From Propionibacteriaceae bacterium (GTDB taxonomy: Bacteria > Actinomycetota > Actinomycetes > Propionibacteriales > Propionibacteriaceae), in contig PMBM01000056.1 of assembly GCA_003153855.1 (NCBI GenBank), positions 3,159 to 12,692 on the forward strand: a stretch of DNA of 9,534 nt, in the 5' to 3' direction. The notes beneath the pieces are model-generated. The model was given only the letters and a program-made list of their open reading frames with translations. It was not told the DNA's origin and did no database searches. Positions 1-5,323 of this stretch are shown piece by piece (positions within the stretch are counted from its first letter, which is position 1; each line of letters begins with the position of its first letter). The translations under genes were made by a program, and so were the position numbers.

Positions 1-371
1 GCTCCCTGGTCCCGTCGCTGACGACACTCCTGGGTCTCGTCAAGCACGCCACGTTCGTCGAGCTCGCGTGGTTCGACGAGGGGATCACGTTCCGACCGCG
101 CGCTGACTTCGGGTTCGCCAGCAGCGCCGAGGACTCGTTCGTGCTGACCGACGAGGACACGATCGCGTCCGTTCTGGAACGGTACGACGCGGTGTGCGCG
201 GCATCGCGGCAGCGCATCGCCGGCATGTCTCTGGACGAGCCCATCCTCGGCAACCGCCGCGGCCCGATCTCGTTGCGCTGGGTGACCATCCACTGCATCG
301 CCGAGCTCGCCCAGCACGCCGGCCACGCGGACATCCTCCGGGAGCAGATCCTGGCTGCCGACAGGGCCTGA
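1..371 (+). CDS. DinB superfamily (DUF664-like) protein, 5' end outside the window
   Basis: Only the C-terminal 122 or so residues are present. The reading frame is open from base 3, well upstream of the internal GTG at 141, and stops with TGA at 369-371. The protein begins SLVPSLTTLLGLVKHATFVE and continues into AWFDEG, the typical second-helix signature of DinB/DUF664 proteins (a His in a 'LLGLVKHA' helix), followed by an 'ERYDAVCAASRQRIAG' helix and a C-terminal 'HCIAELAQHAGHADILREQI' helix with the usual His pair (HxxxH-like, QHAGHAD). The family forms a four-helix bundle that binds a divalent metal through three His and includes thiol-dependent transferases (mycothiol or bacillithiol S-transferases). 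The substrate here is unknown. The N-terminus and any start are not visible. The family call is confident and the biochemical role is not. Confidence 0.85.
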   Translation, partial: SLVPSLTTLLGLVKHATFVELAWFDEGITFRPRADFGFASSAEDSFVLTDEDTIASVLERYDAVCAASRQRIAGMSLDEPILGNRRGPISLRWVTIHCIAELAQHAGHADILREQILAADRA

Positions 372-409
372 CGCGCTGTCACGCACCCGTCCGACGACGA
401 GAACGTTTC

Positions 410-437
410 ACTTGACGTCAAGTTGCTTCACGTCAAA
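410..437. promoter_or_regulatory. Tandem palindromic operator candidate upstream of the acetate transporter genes
   Basis: Bases 410-423 form a perfect 14-bp palindrome, ACTTGACGTCAAGT. A second copy of its core, TTCACGTCAA at 427-436, differs at one base from TTGACGTCAA at 412-421 and lies exactly 15 bp downstream. Both sit in the non-coding region between the DinB gene and the DUF485 gene and touch the likely promoter, so they look like a binding site for a dimeric transcription factor. The regulator cannot be named: known actinobacterial acetate regulators (RamA, RamB, GlxR) use other consensus sites. The repeat is seen directly; its operator role is inferred. Confidence 0.5.
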
Positions 438-451
438 CTATCCCCTAATGT
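423..451 (+). promoter_or_regulatory. Candidate sigma70-type promoter for DUF485-actP
   Basis: The best match is TTGCTT (423-428), a 17-nt spacer, and TAATGT (446-451), which fits the actinobacterial TANNNT -10. Transcription would start near 458 and give a leader of about 140 nt. An alternative uses TTGACG (412-417) with AACTAT (436-441) at 18 nt; here the palindrome would overlap the -35. With either choice the tandem palindrome overlaps or abuts the promoter. Confidence 0.4.
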
Positions 452-460
452 CTGCGCATC

Positions 461-488
461 GACCACCGACATAGACGTCGGTCTGGTC
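461..488 (+). promoter_or_regulatory. Hairpin in the 5' leader of the DUF485 transcript
   Basis: GACCACCGAC (461-470) pairs with GTCGG (477-481) plus TGGTC (484-488), leaving a 6-nt loop (471-476) and a 2-nt TC bulge (482-483): ten base pairs in all. It lies just after the predicted start point and about 110 nt before the start codon. It does not resemble a riboswitch I know and has no U-tract, so it may be a leader stabilising element or a second dyad for a protein. Confidence 0.35.
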
Positions 489-596
489 ACTGACATACGC
501 GATCGTTTCGTGCCCTTGCTCCCTCACCTCGGCAGCGGCATGCCCACGCGCCCCCGGGCGCTCCGCAGTTGTTCACGAACCACGAACGGGGAAACG

Positions 597-1022
597 ATGT
601 CCCTCTCGCCCACCGCGACACCTCCGGACGACCCGGAGCTCCACCTGCCGAAGGACCACTGGCCGCTGCCGCAGCTGTCGCAGCCAGAGCCCACGCATCC
701 TCACCCGACCGCCAAGTCGTTCGCCGACGTGAAGGCGTCGGAGCCGTACCAGAAGCTTCGCCGCTCGTTCGTCAGCTTCGCCTTCCCGACGGTCGCTGCG
801 GTGCTCGTCTGGTACTTCCTGTACGTCCTGCTGTCCTTGTACGCCGTGAAGTTCATGTCGGCCCCGGCCATCGGCAACCTGAACGTGGGCATGGTCATCG
901 GCCTCGCCCAGTTCCCGACGACGTGGTTCGCCACCTGGCTGTACGTGCGGCGCGCCAGCCGCGTCCTCGACCCCATGGCCGCCTCCGTGCGCGCCACGAT
1001 CGAATCTGAGGTCTCCAAGTGA
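597..1022 (+). CDS. DUF485 family membrane protein (YjcH-like), partner of the acetate permease
   Basis: 141 residues from ATG 597, preceded by GGGGA at 588-592. The frame is open further upstream, but that would cross the promoter region and the added residues do not look like family sequence. A proline-rich, hydrophilic N-terminal tail (residues 1-55) precedes two membrane helices (about 62-84 and 96-116) joined by a short loop. The DUF485 core is clear: FAFPTVAAVLVWYFLYVLLS, then the loop FMSAPAIGNLNVGMVIGLAQF and 'WLYVRRASRVLDPMA'. E. coli YjcH, encoded between acs and actP, is about 104 residues; the extra length here is the N-terminal tail. The stop overlaps the actP start by four bases (GTGA), implying translational coupling. 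Proteins of this family accompany ActP-type symporters and are thought to assist them; the exact role is not established. Confidence 0.93.
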   Translation: MSLSPTATPPDDPELHLPKDHWPLPQLSQPEPTHPHPTAKSFADVKASEPYQKLRRSFVSFAFPTVAAVLVWYFLYVLLSLYAVKFMSAPAIGNLNVGMVIGLAQFPTTWFATWLYVRRASRVLDPMAASVRATIESEVSK

Positions 1023-2602
1023 CGATCCTCCAGACGACGGGCAACCCCGTCATCAACATCGCCATCTTCGCGGTGTTCGTCATCGCCACGATGGCCATCG
1101 TCATCAGGGTGACCCGCAACTCCCAGAAGAAGGCCAGCTCCTTCTACACGGGCGGCGGCGCCTTCTCGGGTCGCCAGAACGGCCTGGCGATCACCGGCGA
1201 CTACCTGTCGGCCGCTGCCTTCCTCGGAGTGACCGGCGCGATCGCCGTGTACGGCTACGACGGCCTGCTCTACTCGGTCGGCTTCTTCATCGCGCTGCTG
1301 CTGGCGCTCTACCTGGTCGCTGAGCCGCTGCGCAACACCGGCAAGTACACGATGGCCGACGTGCTGAGCTTCCGGATGGCCCAGAAGCCCGTCCGTACCG
1401 CCGCCGCGGTCTCGACCCTCACGATCTCGCTGGTCTACCTGCTGGCCCAGATGGCCGGCGCCGGCGGCCTGGTGGCGCTCCTGCTGGGAGTGACCAGCCC
1501 GGTCTGGCAGGGCGTGGTCATCGCAGCCGTGGGCGTCATCATGCTGGTGTACGTCCTCGTCGGCGGCATGAAGGGCACCACCTGGGTCCAGATGATCAAG
1601 GCGGTCCTGCTGATCACCGGCGCGACGATCATGGCCGCGCTCGTGCTCTTCAACCACGGCTTCAACCTCTCCGCACTCCTGGGCAGCGCCAACAGCGCAC
1701 GCCAGGCGGTCGACGGGAAGTCGATCCTCATCCCCGGCCTCCAGTACGGCAAGGACTGGATCACGCGGCTGAGCTTCCTCTCGCTCGCGATCGCGCTGGT
1801 TGGCGGCCCGTCGGGCCTGCCGCACGTGCTGATGCGGTTCTACACGGTGCCGTCCGCCAAGGAGGCCCGCCGCTCGGCGGTGTACGCGATCGTCCTGGTC
1901 GGGTTCTTCTTCCTGCTGACCCTCGTCCTGGGCTACGGCGCGGCCGAGCTCGTGGGTGTGAAGAACATCCTCGCGGCGCCGGGCAAGGCCAACTCAGCCG
2001 CCCCGCTGCTGGCCCTGCACCTGGGCGGCGAGGTGCTCATGGCGGTGATCTCCGGTGTGGCGTTCGCGACGATCCTCGCGGTCGTCGCCGGCCTCACCAT
2101 CACCGCGTCGGCGTCGTTCGCGCATGACCTGTACAACTCGGTGATCAAGTCCGGCAAGGCGGATCCGGCGCAGGAGGTGAAGGTCGCCCGCATCGCAGCC
2201 GTCGTCATCGGCATCCTCGCAATCATCGGCGGCATCCTCGCCAACGGGCAGAACATCGCCTTCCTCGTGTCGCTCGCGTTCGGGGTGGCGGCATCGGCGA
2301 ACCTGCCGGGCATCCTCATGACGATGTACTGGAAGCGGTTCAACACCCGCGGCTCGGTCTGGTCGATCTACACCGGCCTGGCCTCGTCGATCGTGCTGAT
2401 CATCTTCTCCCCAGCTGTCGTGACGGGCCCGCTGGCGATCTTCCCGCTGACGAACCCGACCATCGTGTCCATGCCGCTGGCCTTCATCGCAGGCATCATC
2501 GGCACGCTCACGGCGAAGGTGCCGGCCGACGAGGACCTGCAGGCCGAGATGGAGGTCCGGTCCATGACCGGGGCGGGCGCAGAGGGCGCAGTCGCTCACT
2601 GA
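1019..2602 (+). CDS. actP: Sodium:solute symporter family cation/acetate (monocarboxylate) symporter, ActP/MctC type
   Basis: 527 residues from GTG 1019, with TGAGG at 1007-1011 as ribosome site. It is an SSS-family transporter of the inner membrane that takes up acetate and related short monocarboxylates with Na+ or H+. Family features in order: first helix (about 10-30), SFYTGGG..SGRQNGLAITGDYLSAAAFLG (about 41-70), AEPLRNTGKYTMADVLSFR (101-119), the diagnostic GLPHVLMRFYTV (266-277), and ATILAVVAGLTITASASFAHDLY (350-372), which carries the cation-site helix. E. coli ActP is 549 residues, so the length is normal; the last 25 or so residues are a soluble tail. Its DUF485 partner lies directly upstream, as in E. 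coli yjcH-actP, but no acetyl-CoA synthetase gene is adjacent. Acetate is the likeliest substrate, but pyruvate or propionate, as for C. glutamicum MctC, cannot be excluded. Confidence 0.93.
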   Translation: MTILQTTGNPVINIAIFAVFVIATMAIVIRVTRNSQKKASSFYTGGGAFSGRQNGLAITGDYLSAAAFLGVTGAIAVYGYDGLLYSVGFFIALLLALYLVAEPLRNTGKYTMADVLSFRMAQKPVRTAAAVSTLTISLVYLLAQMAGAGGLVALLLGVTSPVWQGVVIAAVGVIMLVYVLVGGMKGTTWVQMIKAVLLITGATIMAALVLFNHGFNLSALLGSANSARQAVDGKSILIPGLQYGKDWITRLSFLSLAIALVGGPSGLPHVLMRFYTVPSAKEARRSAVYAIVLVGFFFLLTLVLGYGAAELVGVKNILAAPGKANSAAPLLALHLGGEVLMAVISGVAFATILAVVAGLTITASASFAHDLYNSVIKSGKADPAQEVKVARIAAVVIGILAIIGGILANGQNIAFLVSLAFGVAASANLPGILMTMYWKRFNTRGSVWSIYTGLASSIVLIIFSPAVVTGPLAIFPLTNPTIVSMPLAFIAGIIGTLTAKVPADEDLQAEMEVRSMTGAGAEGAVAH

Positions 2603-2614
2603 GGTCACTGCCCG

Positions 2615-2647
2615 GGGCCGTCACGTGCGTGTGGGGCGTGACGGCCC
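2615..2647 (+). terminator. Strong hairpin after actP, probable terminator
   Basis: GGGCCGTCACG (2615-2625) and CGTGACGGCCC (2637-2647) are perfect 11-bp inverted arms around an 11-nt loop, starting 12 nt after the actP stop. The downstream sequence is T/G-rich (TGTGCTGTGTCTGG) rather than a true U-tract, as often seen in high-GC actinobacteria. The hairpin separates the transporter pair from the next gene. Confidence 0.7.
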
Positions 2648-2677
2648 TGTGCTGTGTCTGGCAGGCTGACGGTGGCG

Positions 2678-2686
2678 AAGGAGGAG
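2678..2686 (+). promoter_or_regulatory. Strong Shine-Dalgarno that fixes the start of the N-cap gene
   Basis: AAGGAGGAG is nearly a full anti-16S match. Counting from AAGGAGG, four nt remain to ATG 2689. It is the strongest ribosome site in the window and rules against the upstream in-frame start at 2629. Confidence 0.75.
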
Positions 2687-2688
2687 CT

Positions 2689-3297
2689 ATGGCCGGCGTA
2701 GCCGAGATCCACACACAGGCGACATTGATCCCGAACAAGCTCGAGCTGATGAGGGCTTGGCTGCCCGCACAGCCGTGGTTCAGCGGCGACGCGAGCGACC
2801 TGACGATGGTCGGCCAGTTCCGCTTCGTCGACCCGGCCGGTGCGGTCGGGATCCAGGTGATGCTCGTGACGAGCGGAGGGGTGCTGTACCAGGTGCCGCT
2901 CACGTACCGTGACGCACCACTCGACGGCGCCGACGACGCACTGGTCGGCACCATGGACCACTCCGTCCTCGGGAAGCGCTGGACGTACGACGCCGTGGCC
3001 GACCCCGTCTACCAGAACGAGCTGTTGCGCACGATCGTGGAGGGCGACACCGGAGCAGGCGTCCCTGCCGGTGCCTCCGCGACCACGCCCGTACAGGGAT
3101 CCGGCGCGGACGGCGTCGAGGCGGCGCCGGGCGAGCTCCAGGGCGACGACCTGATCTCGTACGGCTCGTACACGATCCATGTCCCGCGTCATCCCGACGA
3201 CGCGGAGCCGATCGACGCCCTCGGCGTGCTCACGGCTGAGGTGACGCTCGACGGCGAGGACCTCACGCTGGTGCTCGCGGAGCTCCGATCAGCCTGA
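2689..3297 (+). CDS. Stand-alone maltokinase N-terminal cap-like domain protein (CG0192-related)
   Basis: 202 residues from ATG 2689, chosen because AAGGAGGAG (2678-2686) lies just before it; the frame runs back to 2629, but that start would fall inside the terminator hairpin. The first 115 or so residues match the maltokinase N-cap domain: TLIPNKLELMRAWLPAQPWF (12-31), VGQFRFVDPAGAVGIQVMLV (41-60), YQVPLTYRDAPLDGADDALVGTMDHSVLGKRWTYDAVADPVY (67-108, read in segments). In maltokinase and actinobacterial glucosamine kinase this cap precedes the phosphotransferase domain. Here no kinase domain follows: the rest is an Ala/Gly-rich linker and a short beta-rich tail (about 149-202). The protein is therefore not an enzyme by this evidence. 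Similar solo cap proteins occur in actinobacteria, often named CG0192-related, and their function is unknown. No trehalose or maltose gene is beside it. Confidence 0.85.
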   Translation: MAGVAEIHTQATLIPNKLELMRAWLPAQPWFSGDASDLTMVGQFRFVDPAGAVGIQVMLVTSGGVLYQVPLTYRDAPLDGADDALVGTMDHSVLGKRWTYDAVADPVYQNELLRTIVEGDTGAGVPAGASATTPVQGSGADGVEAAPGELQGDDLISYGSYTIHVPRHPDDAEPIDALGVLTAEVTLDGEDLTLVLAELRSA

Positions 3298-3301
3298 CCT
3301 G

Positions 3302-3307
3302 TACGCT
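3302..3307 (+). promoter_or_regulatory. -10 box placed for a leaderless transcript of the VTT-like gene
   Basis: TACGCT (TANNNT) ends 6 nt before GTG 3314, and there is no Shine-Dalgarno. This is the geometry of leaderless actinobacterial mRNAs, where transcription begins at the start codon. No convincing -35 is seen. Confidence 0.45.
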
Positions 3308-3313
3308 CGAACG

Positions 3314-4093
3314 GTGACCGACGAGCAGGAACCGCACGAGGCAGCGACGGGCGACGAACCCGAGATCCTCGTCGAGGACGCCGCTTCCGGCGACCAGGCC
3401 GACGCGGACGCACCGAAGGAGTGGTGGGACGACCCGCGGCTCCCGTGGCGCCACAAGCCGAACCGCTCGGACATCGCCTGCTACACCGGCATCGCGATCC
3501 TCGGTGTCTGGGCGCTGGTCATGCTGCCGCTGCGCCCGTTGCTGCTCGCGAACCCCCCGCTGTCGGCCGTCATCAACGGTGGCCGGACGAGCGTCGTCGC
3601 GACCGGTGCCTGGCTCGAGGTCAACGGCGGGCCGATCGTCATCTACTGGCTGGCGGTGACACTGTCGATCGTCAAGTTCGACTGGGTCTACTGGTGGGCC
3701 GGCAAGCTCTGGGGGCCGGTGATCCTCGAGTCGTTCACCGGCACCAGCAAGATGTCGAAGCGGCGCGCAGAGATCGTCCTGAAGTTCACCCATCGGTACG
3801 AGACGCTCGCGGTCATCGCCACGTACCTTCCGCTGCCTCTCCCGATGGCGCTGATCTACGCAGCTGTCGGGGCGTCCGGCATGAGGCTGCGGAAGTTCCT
3901 CATCATCGACATCGTCACGGCCGCGGTGGCGCAGGCGGGCTACCTCTGGCTGGGATGGTCCATCGGAGAGCCGGCCGTACGGATCGTGAGGATCTACGCC
4001 GACTACTCCCTGTACGTGACGATCGGGGTCCTCGTGGTCATGCTGGCCACCTGGTGGTGGCGTCGCTCCCGTACTGCTGCGACGCCCGCCTGA
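3314..4093 (+). CDS. DedA/VTT-family-like membrane protein
   Basis: 259 residues from GTG 3314, 16 bp after the N-cap stop. An acidic, probably disordered N-terminus (1-40, rich in D/E) is followed by 'KEWWDDPRLPWRHKPNRSD' and membrane segments at about 54-75, 105-125, 165-186, 196-219 and 230-248. The middle part (about 128-220: LWGPVILESF..., HRYETLAVIATYLPLPLPMALIYAAVGASGMRLRKFLIIDIVTAAVAQAGYLWLGWSIG) follows the order of the VTT/DedA core: an amphipathic entry region, a helix with prolines, a G-x-S-G-M-R-x-R-x-F 'gate' and an Ala-rich helix ending in LGxxIG. DedA proteins move phospholipids such as undecaprenyl phosphate across the membrane. The usual arginine in the F-x-R-x-x-P-G-x-R stretch is not present (TYLPLPLPMAL), so the activity may differ. 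The family call is likely, the substrate unknown. Confidence 0.7.
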   Translation: MTDEQEPHEAATGDEPEILVEDAASGDQADADAPKEWWDDPRLPWRHKPNRSDIACYTGIAILGVWALVMLPLRPLLLANPPLSAVINGGRTSVVATGAWLEVNGGPIVIYWLAVTLSIVKFDWVYWWAGKLWGPVILESFTGTSKMSKRRAEIVLKFTHRYETLAVIATYLPLPLPMALIYAAVGASGMRLRKFLIIDIVTAAVAQAGYLWLGWSIGEPAVRIVRIYADYSLYVTIGVLVVMLATWWWRRSRTAATPA

Positions 4094-4164
4094 CGCTCCA
4101 CCCCGGGGTGCCTGAACCGTCGCAGGTACGCACGAATAGCATCGCGGAACTGAGCACGCAGGAC

Positions 4165-4287
4165 ATGCGGCGCCCGTACGAGACCGGCCAGTTCGACGTG
4201 GCGGATGCCCGTCCGTCGCGGCTCCACGACCGGATCCACTACCGCCGCGAGGGCAGCCGCTGGGTCGTCGAGCGCCTCGCGCCGTAG
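4165..4287 (+). pseudogene. Isolated PNPOx (pdxH) C-terminal segment: small ORF or gene remnant
   Basis: A 40-residue frame from ATG 4165 to TAG 4285-4287 ends RPSRLHDRIHYRREGSRWVVERLAP. This is the conserved C-terminus of pyridoxamine 5'-phosphate oxidase (in E. coli PdxH, [23 protein letters not shown]), including the RLHDR residues that contact the pyridoxal phosphate. The FMN-binding barrel that should precede it is missing: the bases upstream encode the VTT-like membrane protein in another frame. The usual EFWQGR is replaced by QFDVADAR. AGGAC (4160-4164) lies too close to the ATG to be a good ribosome site; GTG 4108 is a possible earlier start giving about 60 residues. It could be the remnant of a deleted pdxH or a small free-standing domain. 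The match is strong over about 25 residues, and whether it is expressed is unknown. Confidence 0.6.
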
Positions 4288-4299
4288 TCAGGCAGCGAG

Positions 4300-4671
4300 T
4301 CAGGCAGGGAGCCGGGACGCCATCATCGCGACCCGGCGACGGGCTGCGGAGAGAGTGGCTCCGTCGCGACGTACGGCGAGGTAGACGATCAGTCCCTCAC
4401 GGTTGTCGGATGTCCGGACCCCGAAGATGTGGTGGTGCGAGCCCTGGGAGATGAGCATGCCCTCGGCGAGGTCGTTGAGGCCGAGGTCGCTGATCGTACG
4501 GAGCTGGTAGCGCACCGCAGTGGCGAACCCTTGCGCTGCGACGTCGAGGTCGAAGCCGGGAGTTCCCGCCTGTGCGAGGGTCATCCCCGTGCCGATGTCG
4601 ATGAGCGCGGCACCCTCGGCGCCGGTCGTCGTCTCGACCAGCTCCGCGAGCTTGTCCTGCAGCTTCGACAC
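4300..4671 (-). CDS. Roadblock/LC7 domain protein, solitary
   Basis: 123 residues from GTG 4671 (complement), with AAGGAT five nt before it. The sequence fits an actinobacterial Roadblock/LC7 fold across its whole length: an N-terminal helix (SKLQDKLAELVETT), the beta-hairpin AALIDIGTGMTLAQAG (about 20-36), the long helix FDLDVAAQGFATAVRYQLRTISDLGLND (about 40-67), then the strands EGMLISQGSHHHIFGV and EGLIVYLAVRRDGATLSAARRRV. Roadblock proteins form dimers and usually act as regulators of small GTPases; in actinomycetes they occur in cvn conservons (kinase, Roadblock, DUF742, GTPase). None of those partners is beside this gene, so the partner is unknown. It converges with the PNPOx-like ORF (12-bp gap) and diverges from the macrodomain gene. 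Confidence 0.75.
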   Translation of the reverse strand: MSKLQDKLAELVETTTGAEGAALIDIGTGMTLAQAGTPGFDLDVAAQGFATAVRYQLRTISDLGLNDLAEGMLISQGSHHHIFGVRTSDNREGLIVYLAVRRDGATLSAARRRVAMMASRLPA

Positions 4672-4706
4672 GCAAGATCCTTCGACCGTTTACCAGGGCA
4701 GGGAGC

Positions 4707-4736
4707 AATCTACGTTGGCAGGGGACCGGGTGCCCA
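4707..4736 (-). promoter_or_regulatory. Candidate promoter for the Roadblock gene
   Basis: Read on the minus strand: TGGGCA (4736-4731), an 18-nt spacer, then TAGATT (4712-4707). The start point would be near 4700, about 29 nt before the GTG, leaving room for the AAGGAT ribosome site. The -35 is a four-of-six match, so this is a moderate prediction. Confidence 0.35.
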
Positions 4737-4797
4737 GCCCACTGAGATCCATCTCACCACGGATGGTCCCGTCTGGGGGCGCATCCAACGCCGGATC

Positions 4798-4803
4798 TAG
4801 GCT
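4798..4803 (+). promoter_or_regulatory. -10 box for a leaderless transcript of the macrodomain gene
   Basis: TAGGCT ends 6 nt before ATG 4810 and no Shine-Dalgarno is present between them. The spacing equals that at 3302-3307, suggesting a leaderless mRNA. No clear -35 is visible. Confidence 0.45.
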
Positions 4804-4809
4804 GGCAGC

Positions 4810-5322
4810 ATGCGGATCAGCATCGTCGAAGGTGACATCACCGGCGTGGCGGTCGACGCGATCGTCAACGCCGCGAACTCCTCTCTGCTGGGCGGCGGCG
4901 GCGTCGACGGCGCGATCCATCACGCCGGAGGACCAGAGATCCTCGCGGCCTGCCGAAAGCTGCGCGAGACGACGCTGCCGGCCGGGCTTCCGCCCGGACA
5001 AGCCGTGGCGACCACAGCGGGGCACCTGCCGGCGACCTGGGTGATCCATACGGTCGGGCCGGTCTACTCGACGCGGGAGGACCGGCGATCGACACTGCTG
5101 GCGGCGTACACGAACAGCCTGCGTGTCGCCGACGAGGTGGGCGCCACGAGCGTTGCGTTCCCCCTGCTCAGCGCGGGTGCCTACGGATGGCCGCTGGACG
5201 ATGCCGCCGATGCCGCCGTGGAGGCCATCAAGGGTGCGACCACACACGTCGAGGACGTACGGCTGGTGGCGTTCGGCGACCGAGCGAGCGCAGCGCTCGA
5301 GCGAGCGCTCCGCGCGGACTGA
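4810..5322 (+). CDS. Macrodomain protein, O-acetyl-ADP-ribose deacetylase (MacroD/YmdB type)
   Basis: 170 residues from ATG 4810; a single MacroD-class macrodomain fills the protein, matching the usual 170-180 residue length. Motifs: VEGDIT (6-11, adenine-binding Asp in GDIT), IVNAANSSLLGGGGVDGAIH (18-37) with the catalytic-loop residues N20, N23 and D33, GQAVATTAGHLPATWVIHTVGP (63-84, in two pieces) and the ribose/phosphate loop PLLSAGAYGWP (118-128). All residues expected for activity are present. MacroD enzymes hydrolyse O-acetyl-ADP-ribose made by sirtuins to acetate and ADP-ribose, and remove mono-ADP-ribose from acidic side chains. The acetate product recalls the acetate transporter 2 kb away, but that link is only a thought. 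The gene stop is one base from the stop of the convergent ABC gene. Confidence 0.93.
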   Translation: MRISIVEGDITGVAVDAIVNAANSSLLGGGGVDGAIHHAGGPEILAACRKLRETTLPAGLPPGQAVATTAGHLPATWVIHTVGPVYSTREDRRSTLLAAYTNSLRVADEVGATSVAFPLLSAGAYGWPLDDAADAAVEAIKGATTHVEDVRLVAFGDRASAALERALRAD

Positions 5323-5323
5323 C

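Noticed and set aside
360..380. Small inverted repeat GACAG/CTGTC at the end of the first DinB gene as a terminator
   Set aside because: Only five base pairs with mismatched interior and no U-tract; not distinguishable from chance.
423..596. N-terminal extension of the DUF485 gene in the same frame
   Set aside because: It would begin inside the tandem palindrome and promoter; a ribosome site (588-592) precedes ATG 597, and the added residues show no family similarity.
701..1825. Long minus-strand open frame opposite DUF485 and actP
   Set aside because: It is rich in R, D, H and Q with no recognisable domain, the usual mirror of a GC-rich gene, and lies opposite two clear family members.
4099..4110. 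Palindrome CACCCCGGGGTG after the VTT-like gene
   Set aside because: It has no loop for an RNA terminator and no link to a promoter; such G/C palindromes are common at this base composition.
4286..4307. Direct repeat AGTCAGGCAG at 4286-4295 and 4298-4307 between convergent genes
   Set aside because: Two 10-bp copies only, overlapping both stop regions; no mobile-element structure flanks them, so it was not called a target-site duplication.
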